Assembly (NCBI GenBank): GCA_966250015.1 | Contig: CBINFS010000030.1 | Span: 1-45,810 of the forward strand | From: CBINFS01 sp966250015 | GTDB lineage: Bacteria; Bacteroidota; Rhodothermia; Rhodothermales; DASSAV01 | Direction: 5' to 3' | DNA length: 45,810 bases | In this document: piece after piece, positions 35,101 to 43,354 of the stretch | How the letters are laid out: each line of letters starts with the position of its first letter | Numbering within the stretch: the stretch's first letter is position 1 | Made by a program: the position numbers and the translations under genes | The notes under the pieces: model-generated | Told to the model about the DNA's origin: nothing | Seen by the model: the letters and a program-made list of their open reading frames with translations, nothing else | Databases searched by the model: none

Positions 35101-35348
35101 ACCGACGTGAGCGTGCGGATGCCGTCGATGCCGTTGATCGACTCTTCGAGCGGCTCGGTGATCTGGGCGTCGATCACGTCGGCATTCGCGCCGCGGTACG
35201 TCGTGCTCACGCTGACGACGGGCGGATCGACGGCCGGGTACTCGCGCACCCCGAGGAAAAAGAAGCCGATGACGCCGAACAGCACGATCGCGATCGACAT
35301 CACCGTGGCCAGAACCGGGCGGCGGATACTGAGTGAAGAAAGGCTCAT
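32199..35348 (-). CDS. RND multidrug efflux permease (HAE1 / AcrB type)
   Basis: The 1049-residue inner-membrane pump has the family layout: N-terminal helix with SIRRPVLATVMSIAIVLFGV, a first porter domain (EYPAVDPPVVSVSTTYRGAN near 36), the proton-relay acidic pair in TM4 (GIGIVVDDAIVVLENIY, Asp400-Asp401), and a second half with the IGIVMLIGLVTKNGILIVEF stretch. It exports drugs, bile-like compounds or solvents by proton antiport through the TolC channel. The start at 35348 follows the adaptor gene by 52 bases. The substrate range cannot be read by eye. An Asp at TM4 is typical of drug, not heavy-metal, pumps. Confidence 0.95.
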   Translation of the reverse strand: MSLSSLSIRRPVLATVMSIAIVLFGVIGFFFLGVREYPAVDPPVVSVSTTYRGANADVIDAQITEPLEESINGIDGIRTLTSVSREGRSSITVEFDLGIDLERAANDVRDRVSRAMGNLPPDVEPPIISKADADGQPIVFLNIKSRQRDLLELSDIADNMFKERLQTIPGVSRVDVWGEKRYAMRMWIDPQKLAAYNLTPLDVRNALNRSNVELPSGRIEGADVELTVRTMGRLADVEDFENLIVKQEGDRIVRFRDVGHVTLGAENERTSLKRDGEVMVGVVLRPLPGANYIAIVDEFYRRLEDIKRNMPPDLELGIGFDNTDQVRKSIAEVQETVFIAFLLVALMIFLFLRDWRTTLIPVVVIPVSLIGAFFIMYVMGYSINVLTLLAIVLGIGIVVDDAIVVLENIYVKVEKGMEPIRAGIEGAREIFFAVIATTIALTGVFLPLLFLGGLVGRLFREFGVVLAGAVIISSFVALTLTPMLATKILKRRDEHPWFYRKTEPFFLWLIGHYRNSLAVVMRRRWIAFALMGASILLIALIYPALPSELAPLEDRGTAQFRATAPEGATYEYMDAYVGRLVAMIQEEVSEDEREALISITSPGFSASGGVNSAFGFLVLKDADERERSQQQIVEALTRKVATLTGARAFISQEETISVGRRGGLPVQYVLQAPNIDKLKEVIPVFLDEASQDPTFAFVDVDLKFNKPELRVSINRERAESMGVSVLDVAQTLQLTLSEQRIGYFIRNGQQYQVIAQVDRANRSETLDLKSMYVRTKSGRTVPLDNLVTVSEESSPPTLFRFNRYVSATISAQLSPGFTIADGIDAMDRIAEKVLDESFSTALAGTSRDYAESTGGIMFVFFLAIVLIYLVLSAQFESFRDPFTILLTVPMALSGALLFLWYFDQSLNIFSQIGIVMLIGLVTKNGILIVEFANQRRAQGFNILEAVQGAAVARFRPILMTTLSTILGILPIALALGAGAESRKPMGIAVIGGLLLGTALTLYVIPVMYSYVTRRTAAPSLAVDAAHTGDGYELPAGAVHRPAEEEEVSG

Positions 35349-35400
35349 AGGGTATTCGGTTGCACCCGGGCGTTCCCGGTTGTTTCAGATCGTCGCCGGC

Positions 35401-36465
35401 TCACGGAACGATGACGTCAACCGGCATTCCAGGCCGCGCAAGCTGTAACCCGGACGTCAGCACGGTGTCCTGCAACGACAGGCCGCTCAGCACCTGGACC
35501 ATCGAATCGGTGCGGATGCCAGTTTCGACCATACGTTGCGCTACGCGCCCGTTTTCGACGACAAAGACCTTCTTTCCTTCAAGTTCGGGTATGATGGAGA
35601 TGGCGGGCACCACGATGGCCTCGTCGTGCTCACTCACGACGAGCTGGATCTCGGCGAACGCGCCCGGGAGCAGGGAGCCGTCCGGATTCGGGCTCTCGGC
35701 CCGTACCTGGAGCGTCCGCGTGTTTTCGTCGATCCGCGGTTCGATGGCGTAAACCGTCCCACGAAACACCTGCGGGTTGCCTGAAACGGTAAAGCTGACT
35801 GTGGTTCCTACGCGAACGAGCGAGGCGTACTTCTCCGGCACAGAGAAGTCGATCTTGATCGGAGAGACGTCCTGCAACGTGGCGATGCGGTCCTGTGGCG
35901 AGATGTAGCTGCCCTCGCTGACGTGGCGCAGGCCGAGCACACCGTCGAACGGCGCCCGCACCTCCGTCTTGGCGATCTGCGCCTCGTTGAGCTGAAGCTC
36001 GGCGCGCAGGACGTTCACTTCGTTCTCGAAACGCTCGTACTCTTCACGGCTCACGCCCCCTTTCTCGAGGAGCACTTGCTGCCGGGCGAGCTGCTCCTCG
36101 GCCAGGCGGAGCCGGTACTCGATGCGCTGGCGTTGAGCGACGAGCTCGGAATCGTTGATCTTTACGAGAAGCTGCCCCTTCGTCACGCGGCTGCCTTCGT
36201 TGAAGTAGATGCCGGTAACCTTCCCCGACGACTCGCTCGCGAGGTTCACCTCTTCGTTTGCGCGGAGGGTGCCCGTGGTCAGTACGCGTTCGGTGAGCGT
36301 GGCGGTAGATGCGACGTACCCGGTGGCCGACAGCGCCGATGCCACGCGCGCCGGGCCTGCGGGAGCGGCGCCGGCGTCGGCCCTGTCGAGCTTGCGCCAC
36401 GCCAGCCCGAGAACGACGACCGACAGAATAACACCTATAAGGATCCTTTTAACTATTTTACTCAT
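35401..36465 (-). CDS. RND efflux periplasmic adaptor (membrane fusion protein)
   Basis: The 354-residue protein has an N-terminal membrane anchor (VKRILIGVILSVVVLGLAW), a lipoyl half-motif (EEVNLASESSGKVTGIYFNE near 76-95), a coiled-coil hairpin of about 60 residues (QRIEYRLRLAEEQLARQQVL to LQLNEAQIAKTEV) and the second lipoyl half (RAPFDGVLGLRHVSEGSYIS near 174-193), then a beta-barrel and C-terminal domain. It bridges the permease to TolC. It is the first gene of the locus, so a promoter should lie upstream of 36465 in the AT-rich gap. No TetR-type or other regulator is adjacent. Confidence 0.94.
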   Translation of the reverse strand: MSKIVKRILIGVILSVVVLGLAWRKLDRADAGAAPAGPARVASALSATGYVASTATLTERVLTTGTLRANEEVNLASESSGKVTGIYFNEGSRVTKGQLLVKINDSELVAQRQRIEYRLRLAEEQLARQQVLLEKGGVSREEYERFENEVNVLRAELQLNEAQIAKTEVRAPFDGVLGLRHVSEGSYISPQDRIATLQDVSPIKIDFSVPEKYASLVRVGTTVSFTVSGNPQVFRGTVYAIEPRIDENTRTLQVRAESPNPDGSLLPGAFAEIQLVVSEHDEAIVVPAISIIPELEGKKVFVVENGRVAQRMVETGIRTDSMVQVLSGLSLQDTVLTSGLQLARPGMPVDVIVP

Positions 36466-37049
36466 GAAAACCAGCCGGTGACCGGATTTTTCAGCCTGCT
36501 AGAGAACGGAAACCCTCCCGAAAATCCAGTGAGATGAGGTGAAGGGACGGAGAACAGGCTGCATACGGAGGATCATCCGTTTCAGGTTCCGTTTCTCGTG
36601 ATGAATTGCACTTCCACGACACGAAATGCATGCCCAAATGTCCCGGCTGCGACGAAGGACTTCCAAACGATGTTTAGCGAAACAGCGGTACGTATAACCC
36701 CCGCCTGCCCAGGGAATTCAGGGGCGGTCGATAAATCGGACAATAATGTTATAAAATAACGTATCAAAAAGGTGAGCAAATAATTCCCCTGCTGGAAAGG
36801 AGGGGATACGGGGGAGGTCGATAAAACGGGATGGCAAAACCTCAAAAAATGTTAAAATAACGTACAATCATATTTTTGAAGGTAGAGGCTTTTTTCAGCC
36901 ATTTGATCTACCACCCCCGGCCCCTCCTGTCCAGGAGGGGAGCCTGGCTGGACAGATATTTATTGTAAATAATCAAAAGATATTTATACAACTATCCGAT
37001 TAACCGGTCTCCGCGAGCCAGGGAAGCCGTTCAGCTTTAACCGTATCCC
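36466..37049. other. AT-rich, repeat-bearing gap upstream of the efflux operon
   Basis: No convincing gene is seen in this 584-base stretch. It is AT-rich compared with the neighbours. GGTCGATAAATCGG ... AATGTTATAAAATAACGTA at 36726-36763 is repeated as GGTCGATAAAACGG ... AATGTTAAAATAACGTA at 36816-36864. A CCCCTCCT / AGGAGGGG hairpin lies at 36921-36940, and a partial copy (GAAAGGAGGGGATACGGGGG) precedes the second direct repeat. The efflux promoter is probably near 36466-36560. A minus-strand frame at 36582-36845 is rejected below. Confidence 0.55.
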
Positions 37050-38699
37050 TCACTCCTTCCCCACTACGAGCACGTACGGGGCTGCTGAGGGAGCGTGGAG
37101 GGTTTCGCCGGGTTGGAGGGTGCCGGCGGCGGTCCATTCGCCGGATTGGGGGTCGAACCAGCGGTACGGGAGCGGTGCAGTCAGGCCGTCAAGGGTGACG
37201 TCGCCGCCTTCCGGCAGGTAGACGACGTAAAGGCGGCCCGGCTTCGCCAGGGCAAGGCGGCCGCCAGCCAGGTCGTGGCGGCGCTCGATGTCGGCAAAGT
37301 CGAGCCCTTCGAGGGCTCGGGAGACATATCCGACGTAGCGGCTCCCTTCGAAGTGCAGCGCATCCTCCCAGTTTGCTTCGGTCTCGGCCCAGGGCTCCCA
37401 GCCTGGTTCGTCGGCGGTGATCTTCCAGTTCCAGAGGCCGCCCGCGCCGTAGAACACGCCCATCGTACCGCCGGAAGTCAGGTTGAGCCACGCCTCGTGC
37501 CCCTGCCACCATCCCGCGCCATTGGTGGGCTCGCCCATACGCTCGTACGTCGGCTCGCCGTTGGCGACGGCCTTCACCGGTTCGTAGTCGTACATCCGGT
37601 ACACTTTTTCGGGCAGGTGGTCGTTGAAGTGGCCGGTCTGTGCGAGCTGGAAGTCGAGCCACTCGGCGTCGTGGAACGAACGGTTGCCGTGGAAGCCGTA
37701 TTCGGGGTCGTCGGTCCATGCAGGCTGGGAGTCGTCGAAGCGGTTGTAGTGGAGTCCGGTGGGCTGGCCGTAAGCGTCCCATTCCTCAACCAGCCGTCCG
37801 GCCGGCTCGACGACCGGCTCCTTTCCCCTGCCGTCCACGCTGATCAGCCACATGGCGGGCCGTGCGCCGTAGCGGGCCAGCAGGAACCGCGTGTAACGCA
37901 TGTATTCCGTCGTATCGGCGCTGGAGCCGAGTGAGCCGAGGCCTTTCCAGCCGAATCCCTGCAATACGGGCGCAAAGATCGGCACGATCCCGTGGTCGAT
38001 CAGGATCGACGTCAGCGTGTCGAGCATCTGGAAGTACGCGACGTTCGGCTGGTTGAGATGCCCTTCGGAGAGGTCCTCGAACCCGCGATCGAAGCCGCCG
38101 ATCGCGGTCCGGTCGCGCGGGCCGTCGGCGTGTTGGTCGGGCATCACCGACATCAAGAGCGCCGCGTTGAACCCTTTCTCCTGCCGGTCACGCGCGTAAA
38201 CCGTGACCGACTCCGGCGTCCCCCGGTGCGTCAGCGACCACGGGGAGTCGGCAACGACCACGAACGGCGTCCCGTCCGCGTGGACGACGTTCCGCCTGCC
38301 CGGCGACATCCGCAGCAAACCGTGCCGGATCAGCCCATTGTCCCCACGGTATTCGGTCGCCCGGAGCCGACCCGTCCGCCCGTGGAGCCCGGTGTCGGTG
38401 GTATCCGACGCCACCGATCGCCACGTCCAGACGCCGGACGCTGTCGGCGAGGCAAATCTCACCTTCCAGGTCTTGCCCCCGTCCCAGAACGCCGGACGCA
38501 GCAGCTCCTCCCCTTTCGGCCCCCTGAACACGACGTGCATCTCGACGTCGGTATAGGGGTTCGCATACGTGTACTCCGATTCGAAAACGATCTCTACCTG
38601 TTCCCACTGTGGGGCAACGGTACCGCCACCGTTTTCGGGATTACAACCCAATAGAATCAGGAAAAGGGCCGGACAGAGACAAAAAATAAGGCGGGACAT
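37050..38699 (-). CDS. GH140/DUF4038 (apiosidase-like) lipoprotein
   Basis: The 549-residue product has a lipobox (LILLGC, Cys19). An N-terminal DUF5060-type beta domain spans about 30-115 (EQVEIVFESEYTYANPYTDV, WTWRSVASDTTDTGLHG). The DUF4038 catalytic (beta/alpha)8 barrel spans 120-470 (HADGTPFVVVADSPWSLTHR at 139-158, PIFAPVLQGFGWKGLGSLGS, RYGARPAMWLISVDGRGKEP, GAGWWQGHEAWLNLTSGGTM). A C-terminal collagen-binding-like or Ig-like domain follows (TAPLPYRWFDPQSGEWTAAG). Members of GH140 cleave apiose from rhamnogalacturonan II, but many DUF4038 proteins have other substrates. It is exported and lipid-anchored. It stands alone, 584 bases from the efflux operon. Confidence 0.83.
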   Translation of the reverse strand: MSRLIFCLCPALFLILLGCNPENGGGTVAPQWEQVEIVFESEYTYANPYTDVEMHVVFRGPKGEELLRPAFWDGGKTWKVRFASPTASGVWTWRSVASDTTDTGLHGRTGRLRATEYRGDNGLIRHGLLRMSPGRRNVVHADGTPFVVVADSPWSLTHRGTPESVTVYARDRQEKGFNAALLMSVMPDQHADGPRDRTAIGGFDRGFEDLSEGHLNQPNVAYFQMLDTLTSILIDHGIVPIFAPVLQGFGWKGLGSLGSSADTTEYMRYTRFLLARYGARPAMWLISVDGRGKEPVVEPAGRLVEEWDAYGQPTGLHYNRFDDSQPAWTDDPEYGFHGNRSFHDAEWLDFQLAQTGHFNDHLPEKVYRMYDYEPVKAVANGEPTYERMGEPTNGAGWWQGHEAWLNLTSGGTMGVFYGAGGLWNWKITADEPGWEPWAETEANWEDALHFEGSRYVGYVSRALEGLDFADIERRHDLAGGRLALAKPGRLYVVYLPEGGDVTLDGLTAPLPYRWFDPQSGEWTAAGTLQPGETLHAPSAAPYVLVVGKE

Positions 38700-38852
38700 G
38701 GCAAGTACTGAGCGATAGTGAGCGTTTGTGAGGCCGTGGTCCTGCCGGAGATCTGCCGGGCCTCCGCCTCTCTCCCGTTCCGATACACGCCCGCTTCGTC
38801 CAACCGACAGGCGGACTAAGTGTACGCATTTTTCCGGAAATCGTCCTGCCTT

Positions 38853-39797
38853 TCAGGATTGCGGAATTGGCTCCTCGGAGCGAGTCCAGTGATTTTTGAA
38901 GCCCTCTATCATCTCGTCCGTGTAGAAGTGCCGCACTAACCGAGACGAGTAGATCTGCCCTGCTACCTCCTCGGAGATGCGGAGGCGGTTCATCAGTGAT
39001 TTATAGGCCTTCCAGTGCCGTGAGTTCGAACTCACGTTCGCATTGACCATTTTGGGGGTCGGGATGTCCGGGAGGAAGCGGCTCATCGCCTCGGTGAAGC
39101 ACCGGCTCAGGTCCTCCTGCCGGATCACGAGCACTCGAACATTTTCCTGCTCAATGATCGAATAGCCCTTCTCGTGGTCGAAAGGTGTCTCGAAAACGTC
39201 GACGCCAAAAACCGATTTCAGCTCGAGGTCGAACCAGTTGATCGAGCGTTCATTCAGCACGAAGGACGGGAGACGCTCGGAGAGGAAGCGATAGGCCTCA
39301 TCCTCACGGAGGTTGCCCCGATCGTCGAGCAGCTCCGGGAAGCGCCAGTCGACGGTCTGGAAAAACTCCGACAGGCTCCGCCGTACCGGCTCGCGCACGC
39401 CGGTGACAATCCGCCAGTGGATGTCCTTTTCGCGGTCGATCCGTTTTCGCAGGAAGCGGCTCGTCCGCACGTGCCCGCTCGGTTGGAACGTATCGGTGGT
39501 CGCCGATTTGTACAGCCCCTCGGCCCACTCGATGCCACCGTCCGACAGGACGTGGATGTGGTAAACCGGATTGGGAATCCTGGCGGCAAGAAGCGATTTG
39601 TGGACGGTGCCGGACCCCACCTTGCCTACCTGGTACACGAGAATCGGCGGGTGCGCCTTGAAGTCCTTCAGGGAGATGCTGATCCGCTTCCAGGTCTCGA
39701 TCGGCACGAGTTTCCGGATCCTGGCGACCGGAAGCACCTTCTTCAAGAGCGGCGCCGACCGGCGGAGCGTACTTTTCAGCGTGTGCTCGGGAGCCAT
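38853..39797 (-). CDS. Sulfotransferase-fold / putative capsular polysaccharide synthesis family protein
   Basis: The 314-residue cytoplasmic protein shows the two phosphate-binding motifs of sulfotransferases: PPILVYQVGKVGSGTVHKSL at residues 50-69 (P-loop-like, Lys59 and the Ser/Thr cluster) and WRIVTGVREPVRRSLSEFFQ near 128-147 (the R.P..R..S form of the 3'-phosphate site). This pattern is also typical of the family annotated as putative capsular polysaccharide synthesis proteins. Possible work is sulfation of a surface polysaccharide or lipid. I chose the ATG at 39797; the longer frame to 39944 starts with a low-complexity stretch. No glycosyltransferase lies next to it. Confidence 0.72.
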   Translation of the reverse strand: MAPEHTLKSTLRRSAPLLKKVLPVARIRKLVPIETWKRISISLKDFKAHPPILVYQVGKVGSGTVHKSLLAARIPNPVYHIHVLSDGGIEWAEGLYKSATTDTFQPSGHVRTSRFLRKRIDREKDIHWRIVTGVREPVRRSLSEFFQTVDWRFPELLDDRGNLREDEAYRFLSERLPSFVLNERSINWFDLELKSVFGVDVFETPFDHEKGYSIIEQENVRVLVIRQEDLSRCFTEAMSRFLPDIPTPKMVNANVSSNSRHWKAYKSLMNRLRISEEVAGQIYSSRLVRHFYTDEMIEGFKNHWTRSEEPIPQS

Positions 39798-39933
39798 ACG
39801 GTTCGATTGGATGAACGGGAATCGGCTAAAGTTAACGACCGTACACGTCCGCACATCAGCTTTAGGCGCAGGTATACGATCCGCCGATGACGCAGAAAGG
39901 CGTGGCGATGCAGATTGCGGCGGTTGGGTGGCT

Positions 39934-40332
39934 CTACTCCGCACTCGTGGAGTCTTCCGGTTCGGGCTCGGGGGCGCAGTGCATCGGGATGGTCTGGCGG
40001 TCGTTGGTCAACCGCCAGTGCCAGCAGTTGCCCCGGATGGGATCGACCTGAGCGTAGAACCGGAGCGACCCGAAGGCGCCGCCCCCGCGCGTCCGCGCCA
40101 CGATGGGAACGGTCGAACCATATTCGTTCAGGTCCTTACATACGGTGTGCCCGGACATCACCTCGTAGTTGGTCATTCGGGCTTTGGCGTTCACGTTCCC
40201 GTAACCCGCCGTCGCATTCTCGATGCACAGGGTCAATGTCTCAGGAGAAGGGGTGGCGGCGTTCTCGTCGTAGGTCGTGACACATCCCACGAGCACCGCC
40301 AGAAAAAGCAGCACCGCGGCCGTTCTAATCAT
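39934..40332 (-). CDS. Cys-rich lipoprotein, copy A of a tandem pair
   Basis: The 132-residue product has a lipobox (LVGC) and a compact domain of about 90 residues running from TLTLCIENATAGYGNVNAKA to NCWHWRLTNDRQTIPMHC. Four Cys are at the same places as in the copy at 40534-40968, and by hand count about three quarters of the residues in that domain match. The acidic tail (EPEPEDSTSAE) differs. I recognise no family. The short hydrophilic domain with paired Cys suggests a disulfide-stabilised periplasmic or surface module. The ATG at 40332 is chosen; a TTG two codons before is less likely. Confidence 0.72.
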   Translation of the reverse strand: MIRTAAVLLFLAVLVGCVTTYDENAATPSPETLTLCIENATAGYGNVNAKARMTNYEVMSGHTVCKDLNEYGSTVPIVARTRGGGAFGSLRFYAQVDPIRGNCWHWRLTNDRQTIPMHCAPEPEPEDSTSAE

Positions 40333-40367
40333 ACGCAAACACCGGACGAGGATTGGGATGTTTACGA

Positions 40368-40422
40368 GGGAGCGACCGTCGCTCCCATTCTGAGCGGCCC
40401 GTTCCTATCGCCCGTCGGGCGA
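40368..40422. promoter_or_regulatory. Two short dyads upstream of lipoprotein copy A
   Basis: GGGAGCGAC at 40368-40376 is mirrored by GTCGCTCCC at 40378-40386 around a single C. TCGCCCG at 40408-40414 is mirrored by CGGGCGA at 40416-40422 around a single T. With such tiny centres these are better protein-binding dyads than hairpins, although shorter stems could form. They lie 36-90 bases upstream of the minus-strand start. Confidence 0.4.
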
Positions 40423-40533
40423 CAACTCCGCCCATCCGGCCGCATACTAAATAGTACGAAATCTGCTCGAAACAACTACATACCCGGGGCGGCACGGCAA
40501 AATTAACCGACCTGTAACACGGGAATCGGCTCT

Positions 40534-40968
40534 CTATTCGGTCTTGGTCGTGTCGGCCCTAGCGGGCTTTTTGTCGTCCCCGGCCTTCTCGGGCTCGCCG
40601 GGTGTGAGGTAGCAGTGCATCGGGACGGTCTGTCGGTCGTTGGTCAGGCGCCAGTGCCAGCAGTCCCCCTGCACCGGGCTAACCTCGGCTCTGAAGCGAA
40701 GGGGGCCATAGATGCCTCCCCCGCGCGTCACCGCGACGATCGGCACGGTCGAACCGTATTCCTGCAATTCCTTGCAGACGGTTTCGCCGGGCATCAGCTC
40801 GAAGTTCACCATGCGGGCTTTGGCATTGACGTTCCCGTATCCCGCGGTGCTATTCTCGATGCAAAGAGTCATCGGCCCGCGCCTCGTCACCGCTTCGTCC
40901 TCGCCCTCCTTCGAAGATGCACAGCCGACCAGAGTCAGGACCAGCAAAAGTGCAGCATAACGTGTCAT
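40534..40968 (-). CDS. Cys-rich lipoprotein, copy B of a tandem pair
   Basis: The 144-residue product has a lipobox (LVGC) and a domain from PMTLCIENSTAGYGNVNAKA to DCWHWRLTNDRQTVPMHC that is a close relative of copy A downstream. It lies 201 bases upstream of copy A on the same strand. The leader DNA before each start is also related (AATCC, then a CGGTGT just before the start codon), so the duplication includes the upstream region. The C-terminal tail (GEPEKAGDDKKPARADTTKT) is charged and different from copy A. Function unknown. Confidence 0.74.
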   Translation of the reverse strand: MTRYAALLLVLTLVGCASSKEGEDEAVTRRGPMTLCIENSTAGYGNVNAKARMVNFELMPGETVCKELQEYGSTVPIVAVTRGGGIYGPLRFRAEVSPVQGDCWHWRLTNDRQTVPMHCYLTPGEPEKAGDDKKPARADTTKTE

Positions 40969-41349
40969 GAGCGGACACCGTATGGATTGGATTTATCACC
41001 GGGGACCACGCAACCCCTGTACCGTTGCAACCAGCTCCGCCCGCCCCGGTCAGCGCCATGGCGCTTACAATAAAGGGCAAAAATCGCGCCTTCCCGACTG
41101 GCTCACTCTTTCGCAGCGCCGGTCTCTTGCCGTTTTTTCTCAAATAGACGGATTTTTGTCGTTCTTGGTTCCACTCTTCCAACCGGCCTTCGACCCAAAA
41201 ACTGTCCAGAATTGCAGAAACATTAGTAGAATCGCCGGCCAGTTTGAATTGGTAAACAAGGAGTCTGCTCCGCTTAAGGCGCCCTTCTTTTGACCGATAC
41301 CCGACGCTCAAACGATGCAAGTCACAGTCTATGGTGTAGCGAGAGAAGT
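40969..41349. other. Divergent intergenic region upstream of the chemoreceptor
   Basis: This 380-base region lies between the divergent copy B and chemoreceptor genes and should hold both promoters. A plus-strand frame (40967-41293) crosses it but has no start signal, repeats the leader of copy B and shows no family likeness. No repeat modules of the other gaps are present. Confidence 0.4.
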
Positions 41350-43335
41350 ATGCGTGTAAGGTTCAAGAATTGGCCCCTCACTGGTAAGCTGGCAGCGCTG
41401 ATCTTTGTAATGGGAGTGCCGCTGGTCCTCGTCATGTTCGCCTTCATATTGCCTCGCATCGGCGAGCTCATATACGAGGAGCGCCAGCAAAGCGTTCAGG
41501 CGCTGCTGGAGACGGCGTACGAGGTCGTGGAAGCGACGGCGCGGCTCAGCAGTACCGACAGCCTGACGACGGAGCAGGCCCAGGCAAGGGCAATTGCCCT
41601 GATCGAAGAACTGAGAAGAGACCGCAACGAGTACGTATGGATCCACACGACGTCGTTCGAGCTCATCCAGCACCCTGACCCACGCGCCTATCAGATCGAC
41701 CTGGCTACGTACGAAGACGCGCGGGGGAACCGGTTCTTTGCGGAGATGAACCGCGTGGTCGAAACGTCCGGCGCAGGCTTCGTCCGGTACTGGTGGCTCA
41801 AACCGGGCAGCGACGAACCGTCCGAAAAAATCTCCTACGTCAAGCTGTACGAGCCCTGGGATTGGATCATCGGGACGGGCCTTTACGTGGACGACATCGA
41901 AACGACCATCGCCAGCATCGGCCGCTCGATCGCAACCTTCGTCCTGATCTCAGCCCTGTTCGCCATTGGCCTGGGATTCTTCACGCTACGGTTCATCCGG
42001 AAGCCGATCGCCAACCTCGAAAGAGCAGCCCACGAGTTCATGGCCGGCAACCTGAACGTCTCCATCACGCAGGATACAACCGAAGAGTTTGGCACAATGG
42101 CCAGGCTATTCAACCAGATGGTGGCGCAGATCCGGAGCTCGCTACAGGAGGCATCGGAAAGCCGAACGGCCGCGGAGGAGGCGCTTGAGCAGGTGCAAAT
42201 GCAGCAAGATGAATTGGAACGGCTTGCCGCTTACAACCGGTCCGTCGCCGAAAAGCTGGCCGACGGCATCCATCACCTTGCCGCCGGAGACTTCTCGGTA
42301 AGGCTACCGCTTGACGAGCTCCGTACCGACGAGCACCGGATGCTTTTCACCGCCTTCAACGAGGCCGCAGGCAACGTGCAGGAGGTATTACGAAAGGTCA
42401 ACCAGGTGGTCGAAGCGGTGGCGAGCGCTTCGGCGGAGATCAGCGCCTCGTCCGATCAGCTTGCCTCGACAGCGCAGGAGCAGTCGGCCCAATCCGAAGA
42501 GGTCGCGGCCGCGATCGAGCAGATGGTCCGCACGATCCTCGAAAACGCGAGCAACGCGTCGAGAGCCGCCGAGGTGGCGAATCGGAGCGGCGAGTCGGGC
42601 AAGCGCGGCAGCGAGATGGTCCGGCAGTCGGCGTCGATCCTCGAACAGAACGGGAAGTACGCAGCCCTGGTGGGTAAGTCGATCGACGAGTTCGCCGCGT
42701 CGAGCCAGAAAATTGCCGAGGTTGCGGACATCATTTCGGGCATCGCCGACCAGACGAACCTGCTCGCGCTCAACGCCGCCATCGAGGCCGCCCGTGCCGG
42801 CGAGCACGGCCGGGGCTTCGCGGTCGTCGCCGACGAGGTTCGTAAACTCGCCGAGCGCACGATGCAGGCGACCAAAGAGATCTCTGAAATGACGCACGAG
42901 CTCCAGACGCAGACGGCGCACGTCGTGGAGTCGATGAACAGCGCCAAAGGGGTCATCAGTGAAGGAGTCAGGCTCGGCGACGAAACGCGCAGGGCGCTCG
43001 ACGAGATCGTGGCCGATACCACCCTGACCTCCGACATGATCGCGCAGATAGCAGCCGCCACCGAGGAGCAGGGCGCCACGAGCGAGCAGATCTCCAGGTC
43101 GATCGAAATGATCACGGCCGCAACCAATGAGTCCGCAGCAGGCATCAACCAGATCGCCCGCTCGACGGAGGACCTCAACCGCCTCACGGAGGACTTACAC
43201 GCCCTCGTGAAACGGTTCAAAACAGATTCAGGTCAGAAGACACCCACCTGTACCGAACCAGCCCGCCCACCTGCTCCCTCAGGCAACGGCGCCCCGACCG
43301 CACCCACCACTACGGCGGGCTACCAGTATGTTTAA
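41350..43335 (+). CDS. Methyl-accepting chemotaxis protein with periplasmic Cache-type sensor
   Basis: The 661-residue receptor has TM1 near 11-31, a periplasmic sensor of about 160 residues of single-Cache type (RNEYVWIHTTSFELIQHPDP, WWLKPGSDEPSEKISYVKLY, YEPWDWIIGTGLYVDD are hallmark phrases), TM2 near 198-218 and a HAMP domain (RFIRKPIANLERAAHEFMAG). A second HAMP-like stretch (VAEKLADGIHHLAAGDFSVR) follows, then a long coiled-coil signalling domain with the hairpin tip IADQTNLLALNAAIEAARAG near 463-482. It senses small molecules outside and signals to CheA. No CheR-binding pentapeptide ends the protein. No other che gene is in view, so it is an orphan receptor here. A terminator follows at 43355. 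Confidence 0.94.
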   Translation: MRVRFKNWPLTGKLAALIFVMGVPLVLVMFAFILPRIGELIYEERQQSVQALLETAYEVVEATARLSSTDSLTTEQAQARAIALIEELRRDRNEYVWIHTTSFELIQHPDPRAYQIDLATYEDARGNRFFAEMNRVVETSGAGFVRYWWLKPGSDEPSEKISYVKLYEPWDWIIGTGLYVDDIETTIASIGRSIATFVLISALFAIGLGFFTLRFIRKPIANLERAAHEFMAGNLNVSITQDTTEEFGTMARLFNQMVAQIRSSLQEASESRTAAEEALEQVQMQQDELERLAAYNRSVAEKLADGIHHLAAGDFSVRLPLDELRTDEHRMLFTAFNEAAGNVQEVLRKVNQVVEAVASASAEISASSDQLASTAQEQSAQSEEVAAAIEQMVRTILENASNASRAAEVANRSGESGKRGSEMVRQSASILEQNGKYAALVGKSIDEFAASSQKIAEVADIISGIADQTNLLALNAAIEAARAGEHGRGFAVVADEVRKLAERTMQATKEISEMTHELQTQTAHVVESMNSAKGVISEGVRLGDETRRALDEIVADTTLTSDMIAQIAAATEEQGATSEQISRSIEMITAATNESAAGINQIARSTEDLNRLTEDLHALVKRFKTDSGQKTPTCTEPARPPAPSGNGAPTAPTTTAGYQYV

Positions 43336-43354
43336 TACTGATTTACCCTCCTAA

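Noticed and set aside
36582..36845. Minus-strand frame of 87 codons upstream of the efflux operon
   Set aside because: It lies across direct repeats and a GC hairpin; the composition is low in GC and no family pattern is seen. A decayed remnant cannot be excluded.
40967..41293. Plus-strand frame of 108 codons before the chemoreceptor
   Set aside because: Its start overlaps the start codon region of the divergent lipoprotein, and it has no leader, motif or Shine-Dalgarno site.
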